Source: an uncultured bacterium (GTDB lineage: Bacteria; Actinomycetota; Coriobacteriia; Coriobacteriales; Eggerthellaceae). From it: a stretch of 44,315 nt of DNA. Where the stretch lies: positions 1 to 44,315 of the forward strand of contig CALADF010000019.1 of NCBI GenBank assembly GCA_937890835.1, given 5' to 3'. Position 1 is the first letter of the stretch. The number at the start of each line of letters is the position of its first letter. The position numbers and the translations under genes were made by a program. Of this stretch, positions 32,701-41,187 are shown one piece after another. The notes under the pieces were generated by a model. It searched no databases. It worked only from the letters and a program-made list of their open reading frames with translations, and had not been told where the DNA came from.

Positions 32701-33275
32701 TGGAGCCGGGCGAGATCGTGCAGATCGCGGGAAGGAGCGGCGCGGGGAAGTCCACGCTGCTGAAGCTGATCATGCGCTTCTGGGATCCCGACCGCGGCGT
32801 GGTGTCGGTATCGGGCAAAGACGTCAGGCGCGTCAACACCGCGAGCCTGCGCGCGACCGAGGGCTTCATGACCCAGGACACGCACCTGTTCACGGGCACC
32901 ATCCGCGACAACCTGCTCATCGCGCGTCCCGACGCGACCGATGCCGAGCTCGAGGAAGCGCTGGATAAGGCAGCGCTCACCGCGCTCATGACCCGTCTGC
33001 TCCACGGCATCGACACGCCCGTCGGCGAGCTGGGGGACTTCCTCTCGGGAGGCGAACGACAGCGCATCGGCCTCGCACGCGTCTTCCTGCACGACGCGCC
33101 GCTCGTGCTGCTCGACGAGCCCACGTCCAACCTCGACTCGCTCTCGGAAGCGGCCGTGCTCGACGCGCTCGCGGACAATCGGGAAGGCAAGACCATCGTC
33201 ATCGTGAGCCACAGGCCCAGCGCTTCGCGCATCGCCGACCGCGCCTACTCGGTCGAGCACGGGCGCGTCTCTTAA
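29790..33275 (+). CDS. Fused CydDC-like ABC transporter
   Basis: This 1161-residue protein contains two complete TMD-NBD units in one chain. Unit 1 (1 to ~580): six-helix exporter domain, Walker A GESGSGKST, signature LSGGQRQRIAMARAL, Walker B VYVFDEATS. An Ala/Pro-rich linker (~585-620) joins unit 2: GRSGAGKST, LSGGERQRIGLAR, VLLDEPTSNLDS and the H-loop SHR. In the CydDC family, the complex exports cysteine/glutathione and supports cytochrome bd assembly; usually it is two genes, but fused forms occur in Actinobacteria. No cydAB is in the window. The start is the ATG at 29790 after GAAGGAG. An operator-like palindrome precedes it. Confidence 0.85.
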   Translation: MFDKRLLAMVPQARRFIIADVALQWIGLLANIILLFLIGAFLQSSLAGEADAQGALALIGAAAAAIVVRMACQSGAQIMGQKAATAAKQTVRSEVYGKLVKLGPAYSESVATAEAVQVCVEGTEQLESYFGSYLPQLLYAVAAPLTLFACLAPVSLPAALALLVCVPFIPVSIMAVQKIAKRTMRTYWGSYTDLGALFLESIQGLTTLKIYQADEQRHRIMNDEAESFRRATMNLLKMQLNSITIMDLFAFGGAAVGIIVVLMQFAAGSVGFAGAFTIVFLSAEFFIPLRTLGSFFHTAMNGMAAAEKMFAILDAPERTAGTRTIDPHDTGIEAAGVGYSYDGERVVLENVRFRAPRGSFIGIAGESGSGKSTFAGILSGAHARYTGSVQIGGVELHDVDASSLHEAIVTVTHDSYLFKGTLRSNLLLAKPDASDEEMTRALERARVLDFVRESGGLDMPITAQGGNLSGGQRQRIAMARALLHDAPVYVFDEATSNIDADSENAIIRLIEELSRTRTVIMVSHRLSALAKADRIYVFENGRVVEAASHAELVEAGGAYARMWEKQAHLERRLIGEKADASEGAIADAGAQDAPDAPSLDTTAPSPATARTRSAFSIMARLVKLTRPLLPVMALAIVLGIVGFLAAIFLTVFASWGLLALVGAPTPFTLTAICILVAICGIVRGPLRYGEQLCNHYLAFRILALVRDKVFAVLRKLAPAKLEGKDKGNLVSLATSDIELLEVFYAHTLSPAAIALVVSLIMTAFIAAQSPLLGLLALAAYLTIGVAVPAVASRASGGAGRAMRDEIGGMNTFVLDSLRGLRETLQFGRASDRARELSESMKRLAGIEESLKGKTALFMAATGAAVMVFDIAMVTASTHLVAAGSISFSQALLATAALMSSFGPVIAVANLGSTLQQTLASGARVLDLIDETPQTEEIVDGADIDRFTGVSARDVDFSYGNASILENVNLTVEPGEIVQIAGRSGAGKSTLLKLIMRFWDPDRGVVSVSGKDVRRVNTASLRATEGFMTQDTHLFTGTIRDNLLIARPDATDAELEEALDKAALTALMTRLLHGIDTPVGELGDFLSGGERQRIGLARVFLHDAPLVLLDEPTSNLDSLSEAAVLDALADNREGKTIVIVSHRPSASRIADRAYSVEHGRVS

Positions 33276-33481
33276 CGCGGCGGCGCTTTACCCGGATTGC
33301 TTCGGGCTTTCGCAACGGAGGAGCATTTGCTCGCTTACGTTTTCCCGGTTCGCGGGTTCAAGTCGATGACGATCCGCCCGCTTGCGAGCTCCCGTTGATG
33401 CGAATCGTTGGAAAAGGGGATCCGGCGCCCGAAATCGGACGCGAGTTCCCAACACGCAACCGCGAAAGACGGCGAAAAACC

Positions 33482-34360
33482 CTAGCCGGAGAAGAACACC
33501 AGGTAAATGATGACGGCGATCAGCACCACGATGATCGGCACGGCGATCTTCACGAACAACGGCACGCCGGCAAGGCCCGTCTTCGGAGCCGTGTAATTGG
33601 CGCGGCCGCTCATCACACCGCCCGAGAAGCCCACCTCGCTGCGACGCTGGGGCCGTGCGGGGGCGTGACGGGCGGCGCCGGAGTCGGGAACATCGGAAAA
33701 GCCCTGCCCGGCGCGCGAATGCCAGCGCGTCTTCGAGAAACTCGCATCGACTGCGGCCTTGGGACGATCGCGGTCGTCGATCGAGTAACCGACCAGCTCG
33801 TGCGTCTCGTTGAACGCACGCGAGTCGATGCTGCCCCGGCCGTCGATGACCTCGCGGTTCGGCGTGCGGGTCCGCCGCGTTTCAGACAAGGCGTCGCGCG
33901 ACGCGCGGGCGCGCTCGTAGTTTTCCATGGAAGACCGCGTACGGTCGTAGCTCTCCTGCGAGGAAAGAGGCGGCACCACGCGCGTACGCGGGCGCGGCTG
34001 ACGGGAGCGATCCGCCGAAGACCCGCCCTGTTGCGCGGGCTGCTGTCCCGAAGCACGGCGCGCGGCGGCTTGCGCGGCCTCGAACTCACGGCGACGAGCC
34101 TCGAGCTCCGCCCTCTGCGCGGCACGATCGTTGGCACGCGACGCGCTTTCCTGATAGACCTGGGACACGGCCTGGGAGTACATGCGGGCGTTGCGCGCGC
34201 GCTCAGCATCTTGAGCTGCGTACGATTGGAGAATGCTCTCGCGCGAAGGGCGCGAGGTCACCTTGCCGCGCGAACCGGTTTTCGGGCGCGAACCCTGAGC
34301 GTCGGAATCAGCACGACGCTCGTCACCTTGTCCGAAGTAATCGTCCGAATGAGTACCCAT
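33482..34360 (-). CDS. Hypothetical protein with C-terminal membrane anchor
   Basis: This 292-residue protein is hydrophilic, rich in Arg, Ser, Ala and Gln, and predicted disordered over most of its length. A helical, Ala/Arg/Glu-rich block (~50-100) could form a coiled coil. The only membrane segment is at the very end (FVKIAVPIIVVLIAVIIYLVFF), leaving two residues outside, as in tail-anchored proteins. The start is the ATG at 34360 with AAAGG nine bases upstream; a TTG three codons earlier has no usable spacing. A TATAAT box lies 77 nt before the ATG. I do not recognise a family; a cell-envelope or division-associated scaffold is possible. Confidence 0.7.
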   Translation of the reverse strand: MGTHSDDYFGQGDERRADSDAQGSRPKTGSRGKVTSRPSRESILQSYAAQDAERARNARMYSQAVSQVYQESASRANDRAAQRAELEARRREFEAAQAAARRASGQQPAQQGGSSADRSRQPRPRTRVVPPLSSQESYDRTRSSMENYERARASRDALSETRRTRTPNREVIDGRGSIDSRAFNETHELVGYSIDDRDRPKAAVDASFSKTRWHSRAGQGFSDVPDSGAARHAPARPQRRSEVGFSGGVMSGRANYTAPKTGLAGVPLFVKIAVPIIVVLIAVIIYLVFFSG

Positions 34361-34437
34361 GAAAGCCAACCTTTGTCCATGTCGAGTGCGATTCCTGCTT
34401 GGTTTGAGTCATAGACAAGCCAGATGAAGATGAACAC

Positions 34438-34443
34438 ATTATA
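34438..34443 (-). promoter_or_regulatory. -10 box for the tail-anchored protein gene
   Basis: A perfect TATAAT on the minus strand lies 77 nt upstream of the ATG, in a locally A/T-rich context. The -35 region is poor. Confidence 0.5.
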
Positions 34444-34647
34444 TGCATTGAGTCACGCGCGTTTCGCGAAGGTGTCAGATTCGCATATTCCCCCCAAAGG
34501 TTTGCGCAAGCGAACACCGCGAGCGCCCCGGTCCCGACCCAGCCGCCCCGCGCCGCCTCGTTCCCCCGACGCCTGCCGCCGCGCGCCTCTGACCGCCCCC
34601 GACATCTCCCAAACCGCGACTCCCGCGACCAGGCCCGGGGCGTTCAG

Positions 34648-34653
34648 TATAAT
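34648..34653 (+). promoter_or_regulatory. -10 box of thrE, implying a leaderless mRNA
   Basis: A perfect TATAAT ends 6 nt before the thrE ATG (34660), so transcription should start at or next to the A of the ATG. No Shine-Dalgarno sequence is present, and the -35 region is weak. Confidence 0.62.
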
Positions 34654-34659
34654 GGCGCC

Positions 34660-35943
34660 ATGACATGCGATACGGCCCACATAACGCAGCGAGGGGACAG
34701 CGCCCGGGAAACCGACGAGGCGTTTCTGTCCTGCTTGCTCGACATCGGCGAGGCGATGCTTTTCGCAGGCGGCGACGTCAACCTGGTCGAGCGCAGCATC
34801 TGCCGCATGGGCGCCGCGCACGGAGCCGTCGGCATGAACGTCTTCGCCATCACGTCGTTCATGGTCGCAACCATGACCATGCCCGACGGAAGCGAAATAA
34901 CCCAGGCGCGACGCATCGACAGCACGGGCTGCACGAACTTCGACCAGGTCGAGAAACTCGACAAGCTGTGCACGACGGTCTGCGAGAACCGCCTTGGCGC
35001 CGAGGAGACGCGCGCGCGGTTCGAGGCAATCGTAAAGCAGCCCTTCCCTCCTTCCGCGCTCTACCTCGGAGGCATCATCTCCGCCGGCAGCTTCGCGGTG
35101 TTCTTCGGAGGAAGCGCGCTCGACGGCGTCGTCTCCGCCCTCGTCGCCACCCTCGTCTGCCTGTTCATGGACAAGCTCAAGCGCTTCTCCCCGAACAACA
35201 TCGTCTTCAACTTCGCAACAGCGCTCGTCGCGGGGCTCCTCATCGGAGCCATCGCGCATCTCGTTCCCGGCGTGTCCACCGACATGGTCATCATCGGCGA
35301 CATCATGCTGCTCATCCCCGGCGTCGCCATGACCAACGCCGCGCGCGACATGCTCGCGGGGGAAACGGTCACGGGCGTCATGCGCTTCGTCGAGAGCCTG
35401 CTGTGGGCGACCGCGCTGGCAAGCGGCTTCATGGTGGCCATGTGGGCGACCGACGCGGGAAGCCTCATCATCTCCCACCCGCGCACCCCCGTCGAAGATG
35501 CCGCCATCGAGCTGGTCATGGCCGCTTTCGCAGCCCTCGGATTCGGCCTGCTCTTCAACCTTCGCGCCTCGCTTATCCCGGCAGCATGCGTCGGCGGCGT
35601 GCTCAGCTGGGGCATCTACCTTGCAGGAGGCGTCTTCGTCGAGGGAATCTTCATCCCCTGCCTGATAGCCTCGGCCTTCTCCGCCCTCTACGCCGAGGCG
35701 CTCGCGCGGCGCTATCACGCGCCGACCGCCATCTTCTTCATCATCATCATGATCCCGCTCATCCCGGGACGCGGTCTTTACCTCACGATGGAGAACGTGG
35801 TGCGGGGCGACTGGCCCATGACCTGCGAGTTCGCGATGCTCACCCTGCAGTTCGCGGCGGGCATCGCCCTCGGCCTGGCCGCCGTATGGGCCGTCACCGA
35901 GATAATGCGGAAGGTGGGCGCGCATCGCGCGGCGCAATCCTGA
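34660..35943 (+). CDS. ThrE-family threonine/serine exporter
   Basis: This 427-residue protein joins both halves of the ThrE family in one chain. It has an N-terminal soluble part (~1-120, with FLSCLLDIGEAMLFAGGDVNLVE, the family signature), followed by about ten membrane segments. IIGDIMLLIPGVAMTNAARDML is the conserved first-domain motif, and the second domain carries PLIPGRGLY. ThrE proteins export L-threonine and L-serine in Corynebacterium. The ATG at 34660 has no ribosome site but a TATAAT box 6 nt before it, so translation is probably leaderless. Three 24-nt repeats begin at its 3' end. Confidence 0.88.
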   Translation: MTCDTAHITQRGDSARETDEAFLSCLLDIGEAMLFAGGDVNLVERSICRMGAAHGAVGMNVFAITSFMVATMTMPDGSEITQARRIDSTGCTNFDQVEKLDKLCTTVCENRLGAEETRARFEAIVKQPFPPSALYLGGIISAGSFAVFFGGSALDGVVSALVATLVCLFMDKLKRFSPNNIVFNFATALVAGLLIGAIAHLVPGVSTDMVIIGDIMLLIPGVAMTNAARDMLAGETVTGVMRFVESLLWATALASGFMVAMWATDAGSLIISHPRTPVEDAAIELVMAAFAALGFGLLFNLRASLIPAACVGGVLSWGIYLAGGVFVEGIFIPCLIASAFSALYAEALARRYHAPTAIFFIIIMIPLIPGRGLYLTMENVVRGDWPMTCEFAMLTLQFAAGIALGLAAVWAVTEIMRKVGAHRAAQS

Positions 35944-36010
35944 ACCGTTTGCGCGACACGATCTCGAGCCGTTTGCGTGGTACAATCCTGAACCGTTTGG
36001 CAACATCGAT
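35939..36010 (+). repeat. Three tandem imperfect 24-nt repeats
   Basis: Units at 35939-35962, 35963-35986 and 35987-36010 share the pattern C-C/T-x-G-A-A/G-CCGTTTG and end in -AT. They start at the last codons of thrE and fill the gap before the EamA gene. Unit 2 ends in TACAAT, a possible -10 for the downstream gene. Confidence 0.7.
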
Positions 36011-36030
36011 CTACCTTGAAGAACGGATTC

Positions 36031-36939
36031 ATGAACTCTCTTGCACTGAAAAGCGCGCTCGCCGTTTTCATCGGCGGCGCGAGTTACGGCATCGTGGCGC
36101 CCGCCACCAAACTGGCGTTCGCCCACGGCTTCACCTGGCAGCAGACCACCGCCGGTCAATCGACGTTCGGCGCGATCATCTTCGGCATCGTCCTGCTCGT
36201 TCAGATGCTGCGCGGAACCAAGCTCGCGCACGTAGACGGCAAAACGCTCGTCAAGCTGCTCGGCACCGGCGCCACCACCTGCTGCACCTGCATCTTCTAT
36301 TCGATCTCTCTGTCGTATCTGCCGGTGGCGGCGGCCATCACGCTGCTGTTCCAGTTCACGTGGATCGGCATCGTCATCCAGATGATCGTCACGCGCAGGC
36401 CGCCTAACGCCGCCGAGGTCGCCGCCGCGCTCATCGTCATGGCAGGCACGGTGCTCGCCAGCGGCATGTTCTCCCACGAGATCGCGAACATGAACCCCGT
36501 CGGTATCGCCTGCGGACTCATCTCGGCGCTCAGCTGCGCCCTGTTCATGTTCTTCTCGGGGAAGGTGGCCAACGACATGCCGCCCATCCAGCGCGGACTC
36601 ATCATCTGCGTGGGGTCGGCCGTGCTCGCCAACATCGTATGCCCGTCGTTTCTACCGACGGGCACGCTGATCCCCATCGCGCCCTACAGCTTGCTGCAGG
36701 GCTTCTTCTCGCTGTTCCTCCCCGTCATCCTGTTCGGCATCGGAGCGGCCAACCTGCCCACCGGCGTGTCGACCATCCTCGCGTCGGCGGAGCTGCCCTG
36801 CTCCATCCTGCTCACCTATCTGATCCTCGGAGAAGGAGCCGACGCGCTGCAGATCGCGGGCGTCGTCGCCATCTTGCTCGGCGTGGTGGTCTCGCAGCTG
36901 CCCACGCTCGCGCCGCGGCTTTACCGCCCGCGGACCTAA
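36031..36939 (+). CDS. EamA/DMT-family transporter
   Basis: This 302-residue integral membrane protein has ten hydrophobic segments arranged as two five-helix EamA repeats (ASYGIVAPATKLAFAHGF in the first, GIGAANLPTGVSTILASAELPCS in the second), typical of drug/metabolite transporters that export amino acids or metabolites. The start is the ATG at 36031; a TTG five codons earlier is possible, and the ribosome site (GAAGAACGG) is weak. It follows thrE by 87 nt, so the two exporters may be cotranscribed. Its stop overlaps the stop of the convergent Fe-S gene in CTAA. Confidence 0.88.
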   Translation: MNSLALKSALAVFIGGASYGIVAPATKLAFAHGFTWQQTTAGQSTFGAIIFGIVLLVQMLRGTKLAHVDGKTLVKLLGTGATTCCTCIFYSISLSYLPVAAAITLLFQFTWIGIVIQMIVTRRPPNAAEVAAALIVMAGTVLASGMFSHEIANMNPVGIACGLISALSCALFMFFSGKVANDMPPIQRGLIICVGSAVLANIVCPSFLPTGTLIPIAPYSLLQGFFSLFLPVILFGIGAANLPTGVSTILASAELPCSILLTYLILGEGADALQIAGVVAILLGVVVSQLPTLAPRLYRPRT

Positions 36940-38255
36940 CCGAAGAACGTCTGGTTGAGCCAAGGGCCGTACTCGCCCGTCCACATATCGCCGAGCTGGG
37001 CGAACACCACGCCCCAGTCGATCGTCGTCCCGAAAAGGACCTCCAGGTAATGAAGGTTCTCCACCGCCCGGTCGGGCGCGGCAAGGCAAGCCTGCGCCAC
37101 CGTGTAGGTGCAGGTCGGGCACATGGTCACGAGCGTGTCGGCCCCCGTGTCTCGCGCCTCCTCGATGATGCGCCACACACGACGGTCGGTGATGGCGGGA
37201 TCGTAGGATCCGACCGCGCCGCCCGCGCCGCAGCACAACGTGCCGCGCTTGCTGTGCAAGAACTCGCGCTGCTCGGCCTGCGGGAGGTACGTGGCCATAA
37301 GCTCGCGGATGGCATCGGCATGGCGATGATCGAAGCGGTCGTGGCACGAGTCGAAGAAGGTGAGCGATGCCTTCGGCAGCGGATCGAACCCCGCGCCCTT
37401 ACCCTCGCGCGTACGCTCCGCGGCGTATTGAAGCAAGATCTCGGGAAGCGGCACGATCTCGATGTCCTCGGGCATGTCGTCCTCGAACTCCTCGCCGCAA
37501 CCCGGGCAGATGGTGATCATGCGCTTGATGCCCGCAGCGCGCATCTTCTCGATGAGTCCCGCACGCAACGCCTCGGCGCGGTCGAACAAGCCGGCGCTCA
37601 TAAGGGGGCTGCCGCAGCACGCGTCGGACAAAGCCCAGGAGATGCCGCTGTCGGTGAGCCAGGCGCCCACCGCGCGCGTTACCTCGGGAGCGTAGCTGAC
37701 CAGCGAGCACCCCGGGAAGAACAGCGTGTCGACCCAACCGGGCCCGTGCTCGGCGGCGGCGTCGAGCGAGACGTACTCCGGGTAACCGATGCCGTAGATG
37801 GCGCGGTACGCGGAGAAGATGTGCCACTCGTTGTCCACCATCACGAGCTTGGAGTCGTCAGGCGGCATATAGCCCGCCTCCATGAAGAGCTTCCGCCAGT
37901 CGCGCATGCGCTCGGCGCCGAGGACATGATGTTCGCACGCCGCCGTGCAGAACCCGCAGAAGCAGCATTGGCGAAGCGCGATGAACACCTCGGGACGCTC
38001 GGACACCAAGGCGATGACCGCAGCCGAGCGCTCTTGCTCGGGCACCGCCATGATCTTGGCGTACTCCTCCTCGACCATGCCCATGTCGAGCCCGGGGCCC
38101 TCCAGGACCTCGCAGCGGCGCGTGCACTTGCCGCAATGCGAGCACTCGAGGTGCTTGTTCGCCCATTCGGCGAGCATGACCAGCTGGGGATCTCCGAGCT
38201 TTTGAATCTCCTCGAGCTCTGCAGCACTCAGTTTCCGCGGCTTCATACGACGCAC
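36936..38255 (-). CDS. Fe-S oxidoreductase with two CCG domains (HdrD/GlpC-like)
   Basis: This 439-residue cytoplasmic electron carrier has two [4Fe-4S] motifs, C38-C41-C44-C48 and C97-C100-C103-C107. Two CCG (DUF3166-type cysteine-rich) domains follow: C183, CC213-214, C250-PGC, and then C304, CC341-342, C379-PTC. This layout is that of heterodisulfide-reductase D / GlpC / lactate-utilisation proteins, which pass electrons between a flavin partner and quinones or thiols. No partner is adjacent, so the reaction is unassigned. The start may be the GTG at 38255 (GGAAGG four bases upstream) or the ATG at 38246. The gene is convergent with the EamA gene and overlaps it at the stop codons. Confidence 0.85.
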   Translation of the reverse strand: MRRMKPRKLSAAELEEIQKLGDPQLVMLAEWANKHLECSHCGKCTRRCEVLEGPGLDMGMVEEEYAKIMAVPEQERSAAVIALVSERPEVFIALRQCCFCGFCTAACEHHVLGAERMRDWRKLFMEAGYMPPDDSKLVMVDNEWHIFSAYRAIYGIGYPEYVSLDAAAEHGPGWVDTLFFPGCSLVSYAPEVTRAVGAWLTDSGISWALSDACCGSPLMSAGLFDRAEALRAGLIEKMRAAGIKRMITICPGCGEEFEDDMPEDIEIVPLPEILLQYAAERTREGKGAGFDPLPKASLTFFDSCHDRFDHRHADAIRELMATYLPQAEQREFLHSKRGTLCCGAGGAVGSYDPAITDRRVWRIIEEARDTGADTLVTMCPTCTYTVAQACLAAPDRAVENLHYLEVLFGTTIDWGVVFAQLGDMWTGEYGPWLNQTFFG

Positions 38256-38421
38256 CCGCCCTTCCCGCGAAAGGACCCGATACGCCGATCGTCCCCCGCA
38301 ACGATTGAATCATCTGCTCCTCAGTGTAGCGCATCCCACCATGCCCCGGCCGGACAACAGGCCTCCCGGATGAAGGGCTAGCGCAATCGGAAGGCGAAGC
38401 GCGCACGACGGTCTTCGGCGA

Positions 38422-38455
38422 GCACGCCCCGGCCGGACGCACGGCCGGGGCGTGC
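38422..38455 (-). terminator. Perfect 13-bp hairpin downstream of pepF
   Basis: Arms GCACGCCCCGGCC (38422-38434) and its complement (38443-38455) enclose an 8-nt loop 52 nt after the pepF stop. There is no T tract. A second partial copy of the left arm (GCCCCGGCCGGAC) lies near 38343. Confidence 0.5.
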
Positions 38456-38506
38456 CGGCGCAGCGCGCCCCGCTGCAGGCCCCGGCGGGCGTCGCCGCAA
38501 GGATAG

Positions 38507-40333
38507 CTACAACCTCCGCGCCCCCTTCAATTCGCGCGCGAGCTCGGCAAGCTCGTCGACCATGCTGTCGAACAACCCGAGCGCCTCCTCGATCGGCTCG
38601 GGGCTCGCCATGTCGACGCCCGCGCCGCGCAGAAGCTCGATGGGCGGCTTCGAGCATCCGCCGCTCAAGAACTCCTTGTACGCGCGCACGGCAGGCTCGC
38701 CCTCGTCGAGGATGCGGCGCGACAGGGCGGTCGCCGCCGAGAAGCCCGTCGCGTACTGGTACACGTAATAGTCGTAGTAGAAATGCGGAATGCGCGCCCA
38801 CTCGAGCGCGATGTCGTCATCGACGCAAGCTGCCGGCCCGAAGTACCGCTCGTTGAGCGCACGGTAGCGCTCGCAGAGAACCTCGGCGGTGATAGGCTCG
38901 CCTGCTGCGGCAAGTTCCCCCACCGCAAGCTCGAACTCGGCGAACATGGTCTGGCGGTACAGCGTGCTCTTGAACTGGTCGAGATAATGGTTGAGCAGAT
39001 AAGCCCGCATGGCGGGGTCGGAGGTCTTGCTCAGGAGATGATGCATGAGAAGCGCCTCGTTGCACGTCGACGCCACCTCCGCGACGAAGATGACGTAATC
39101 CGCGTAGCGCGAAGGCTGCGCCGCCTGGGACAGGTACGTGTGCACCGAATGCCCCACTTCGTGCACGAGCGTGAACACATCGTCGAGCGTTCCCTGGAAG
39201 TTGAGCAGCATGACCGGATGCGTGCCGAACGAACGCGCGGAGTAAGCGCCCGAGCGCTTCCCCGGGTTCTCGTAGACGTCGATCCAACGCTCGCCGACGG
39301 CGCGGCGGACGATGGCCAGATAATCCTCCCCCAGAGGGGCAAGCGCCTCGAGCATGAGATCGCACGCCTCCTCGTAGGTGAACTTCATGTCGATGTCCGA
39401 GAAAAGCGGGACGTGCAGATCCCAAAAATGCAGCTCGTCGACGCCGAGCAGATCACGGCGCAGCTCGACATAACGATGCATCGGGTCCATGTTGCGGTGA
39501 ACCGTGTCGATGAGGTTGCCGTACACCTCGATGGGCACCTCGGTTTCATCGAGAGATGCGGCGAGCGCGGAGGGGTACGAACGCGCATCGGCGAAGAACT
39601 TGAGCTGCTTCGCCTGCGCCGCGAGCACCGCGGCGCACGTGTTGCGGAACCGACCGTAACGTGCGTAGAGGGATTTGAACGCGGACTCGCGCAAAACGCG
39701 ATCACTCGACATGAGCAGCGGGACGAACGTACCATGCGTCACCGGGCGAGGCGCGCCTTCGGAGTCGACGGCATCGTCGAAGGTGAGGTCGGCGTCGTTG
39801 AACAGCGAGAAGATGTTGTCGGGAGACGCCGCCATCTCCCCGGCACGCGCGAGGAGCTCCTCCTCGGCGGGCGGGAGAACATGGGCGCGCTTGCGAAACA
39901 CCGTGTCGAGGAAGCGGCGGTACACGACCAGGTCGGGCTCTTGGGCGTAAAACCTCTCCATCGTCTCGTCGTCAAGCGAGAGGATCTCCGATGCGAAAAA
40001 CGACGACGCCCCGCGCACATCCACGGCAATCGAGAGCGCCTGCGCGCAAAACCCCTGATAGCGGGAGACGCGCGTGTCTTCATCGCTTCTTCGCTGCGCG
40101 TACTCGACCATACGGCCCACGGCTACGCCGACCTCGTCGTCAAACTTCAAGAACTCGAGAAGGCGAGCGGGGCTGCTCGCAAGCGTCCCCTTGAAGGCGG
40201 CGTAGCGCGCGGGGTAGGCGCGAGCGGCCTCGCAGGCGGAAAGAAACGCCTCGTCGTCGGCGAACAGCTCCGTTAAGTCCCAACGGTAGCGCTCGGGAAT
40301 CTCGGTTCGGTCGGCAAACATCACATCAGGCAT
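38507..40333 (-). CDS. pepF: Oligoendopeptidase F
   Basis: This 608-residue cytoplasmic zinc metallopeptidase of family M3 cleaves oligopeptides of roughly 7-17 residues. The zinc motif is H391-E392-V-G-H395 in LVHEVGHSVHTYLS, with the third ligand expected in FVAEVASTCNEALL. The C-terminal HFYYDYYVYQYATGFSAA and SGGCSKPP are characteristic of PepF, as is the N-terminal YRWDLTELFADDEAF. The start is the ATG at 40333 after GAGGAG; an ATG four codons later is an alternative. It is a single gene followed by a hairpin without a T run. Confidence 0.95.
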   Translation of the reverse strand: MPDVMFADRTEIPERYRWDLTELFADDEAFLSACEAARAYPARYAAFKGTLASSPARLLEFLKFDDEVGVAVGRMVEYAQRRSDEDTRVSRYQGFCAQALSIAVDVRGASSFFASEILSLDDETMERFYAQEPDLVVYRRFLDTVFRKRAHVLPPAEEELLARAGEMAASPDNIFSLFNDADLTFDDAVDSEGAPRPVTHGTFVPLLMSSDRVLRESAFKSLYARYGRFRNTCAAVLAAQAKQLKFFADARSYPSALAASLDETEVPIEVYGNLIDTVHRNMDPMHRYVELRRDLLGVDELHFWDLHVPLFSDIDMKFTYEEACDLMLEALAPLGEDYLAIVRRAVGERWIDVYENPGKRSGAYSARSFGTHPVMLLNFQGTLDDVFTLVHEVGHSVHTYLSQAAQPSRYADYVIFVAEVASTCNEALLMHHLLSKTSDPAMRAYLLNHYLDQFKSTLYRQTMFAEFELAVGELAAAGEPITAEVLCERYRALNERYFGPAACVDDDIALEWARIPHFYYDYYVYQYATGFSAATALSRRILDEGEPAVRAYKEFLSGGCSKPPIELLRGAGVDMASPEPIEEALGLFDSMVDELAELARELKGARRL

Positions 40334-40559
40334 GGCGAACTCCTCGTTAATCGAGGCGCCGCGCGCTTCAAGCATCCCGGGACACGCCGCCCCATCGCAT
40401 CGAGCCGAACAACCCGCGACGGCAAGACGACGAGACGCAAGACCGCGCGCATGCGCCGATAATTCCTCGCGCTCACCATATCACGAAGATACCGCGCAGC
40501 AGCGTGCAGCCATAATGGCTTCGGTCAATCCTTTCCAACCCTCATCGAAGGAGCTCACC

Positions 40560-41159
40560 ATGAACGTCGTATGCCTCGACCTCGAAGGCGTGTTGGTACC
40601 GGAAATCTGGATCGCGTTCGCAGAGGAGGCGGGCATCCCGGAGCTCAAGCGAACCACGCGCGACGAGCCCGACTACGACAAGCTGATGAACTACCGCCTC
40701 GCCATTCTCGACGAGCACGGTCTCGGCCTGCCCGAGATCCAGGCGACCATCGCCAAGATCGAGCCCATGGAGGGCGCCGCCGCGTTCCTCGAAGCGCTCA
40801 AGCCGCTCGCCCAGGTGATCATCATCTCCGACACCTTCAGCCAATTCGCAGCTCCTCTCATGGAGAAGCTCGGATGGCCGACGCTGTTCTGCAACGAGCT
40901 TATCGTCGCCGACGACGGTCGCATCACCGGCTACAAGATGCGCTGCGAGCAGACGAAGCTGACCACCGTGCGCGCCTTGCAGCAAGCGGGCCTCGACACC
41001 ATCGCGGCGGGCGACTCGCACAACGACCTCGGCATGATAAAGAACTCGAAAGCCGGTTTCCTGTTCAAGAGCCCCGAGAGCATCAAGGCGGAAAACCCCG
41101 ACGTGCCCGCTTACGACGCTTACGAAGATCTGCTCGAGGCCATCAAGTCGGCACTGTAG
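40560..41159 (+). CDS. thrH: ThrH: phosphoserine phosphatase/homoserine phosphotransferase
   Basis: This 199-residue HAD-superfamily phosphatase has nucleophile motif CLDLEGVLVPEIW (Asp7 and Glu9 where most HADs have DxD), motif 2 in IIISDTF, and motif 4 AAGDSHNDLGMI. The Glu in motif 1, the size and EPMEGAAAFLEALK are typical of ThrH, which dephosphorylates phosphoserine and can pass the phosphate to homoserine. It may complete serine synthesis here. The start is the ATG at 40560 with GAAGGAG upstream; an ATG 45 nt earlier in frame lacks a ribosome site. Confidence 0.9.
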   Translation: MNVVCLDLEGVLVPEIWIAFAEEAGIPELKRTTRDEPDYDKLMNYRLAILDEHGLGLPEIQATIAKIEPMEGAAAFLEALKPLAQVIIISDTFSQFAAPLMEKLGWPTLFCNELIVADDGRITGYKMRCEQTKLTTVRALQQAGLDTIAAGDSHNDLGMIKNSKAGFLFKSPESIKAENPDVPAYDAYEDLLEAIKSAL

Positions 41160-41187
41160 ACGCGCGAGCACAAGCCTCCCGCGAAAC

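Noticed and set aside
33340..33385. tRNA-like T-arm (GGGTTCAAGTC)
   Set aside because: The flanking bases do not form the 5-bp T stem and no anticodon or acceptor stem can be built around it.
34665..36407. 580-codon open frame overlapping thrE and EamA
   Set aside because: Arg-rich shadow of two clearly coding frames, no ribosome site and no family features.
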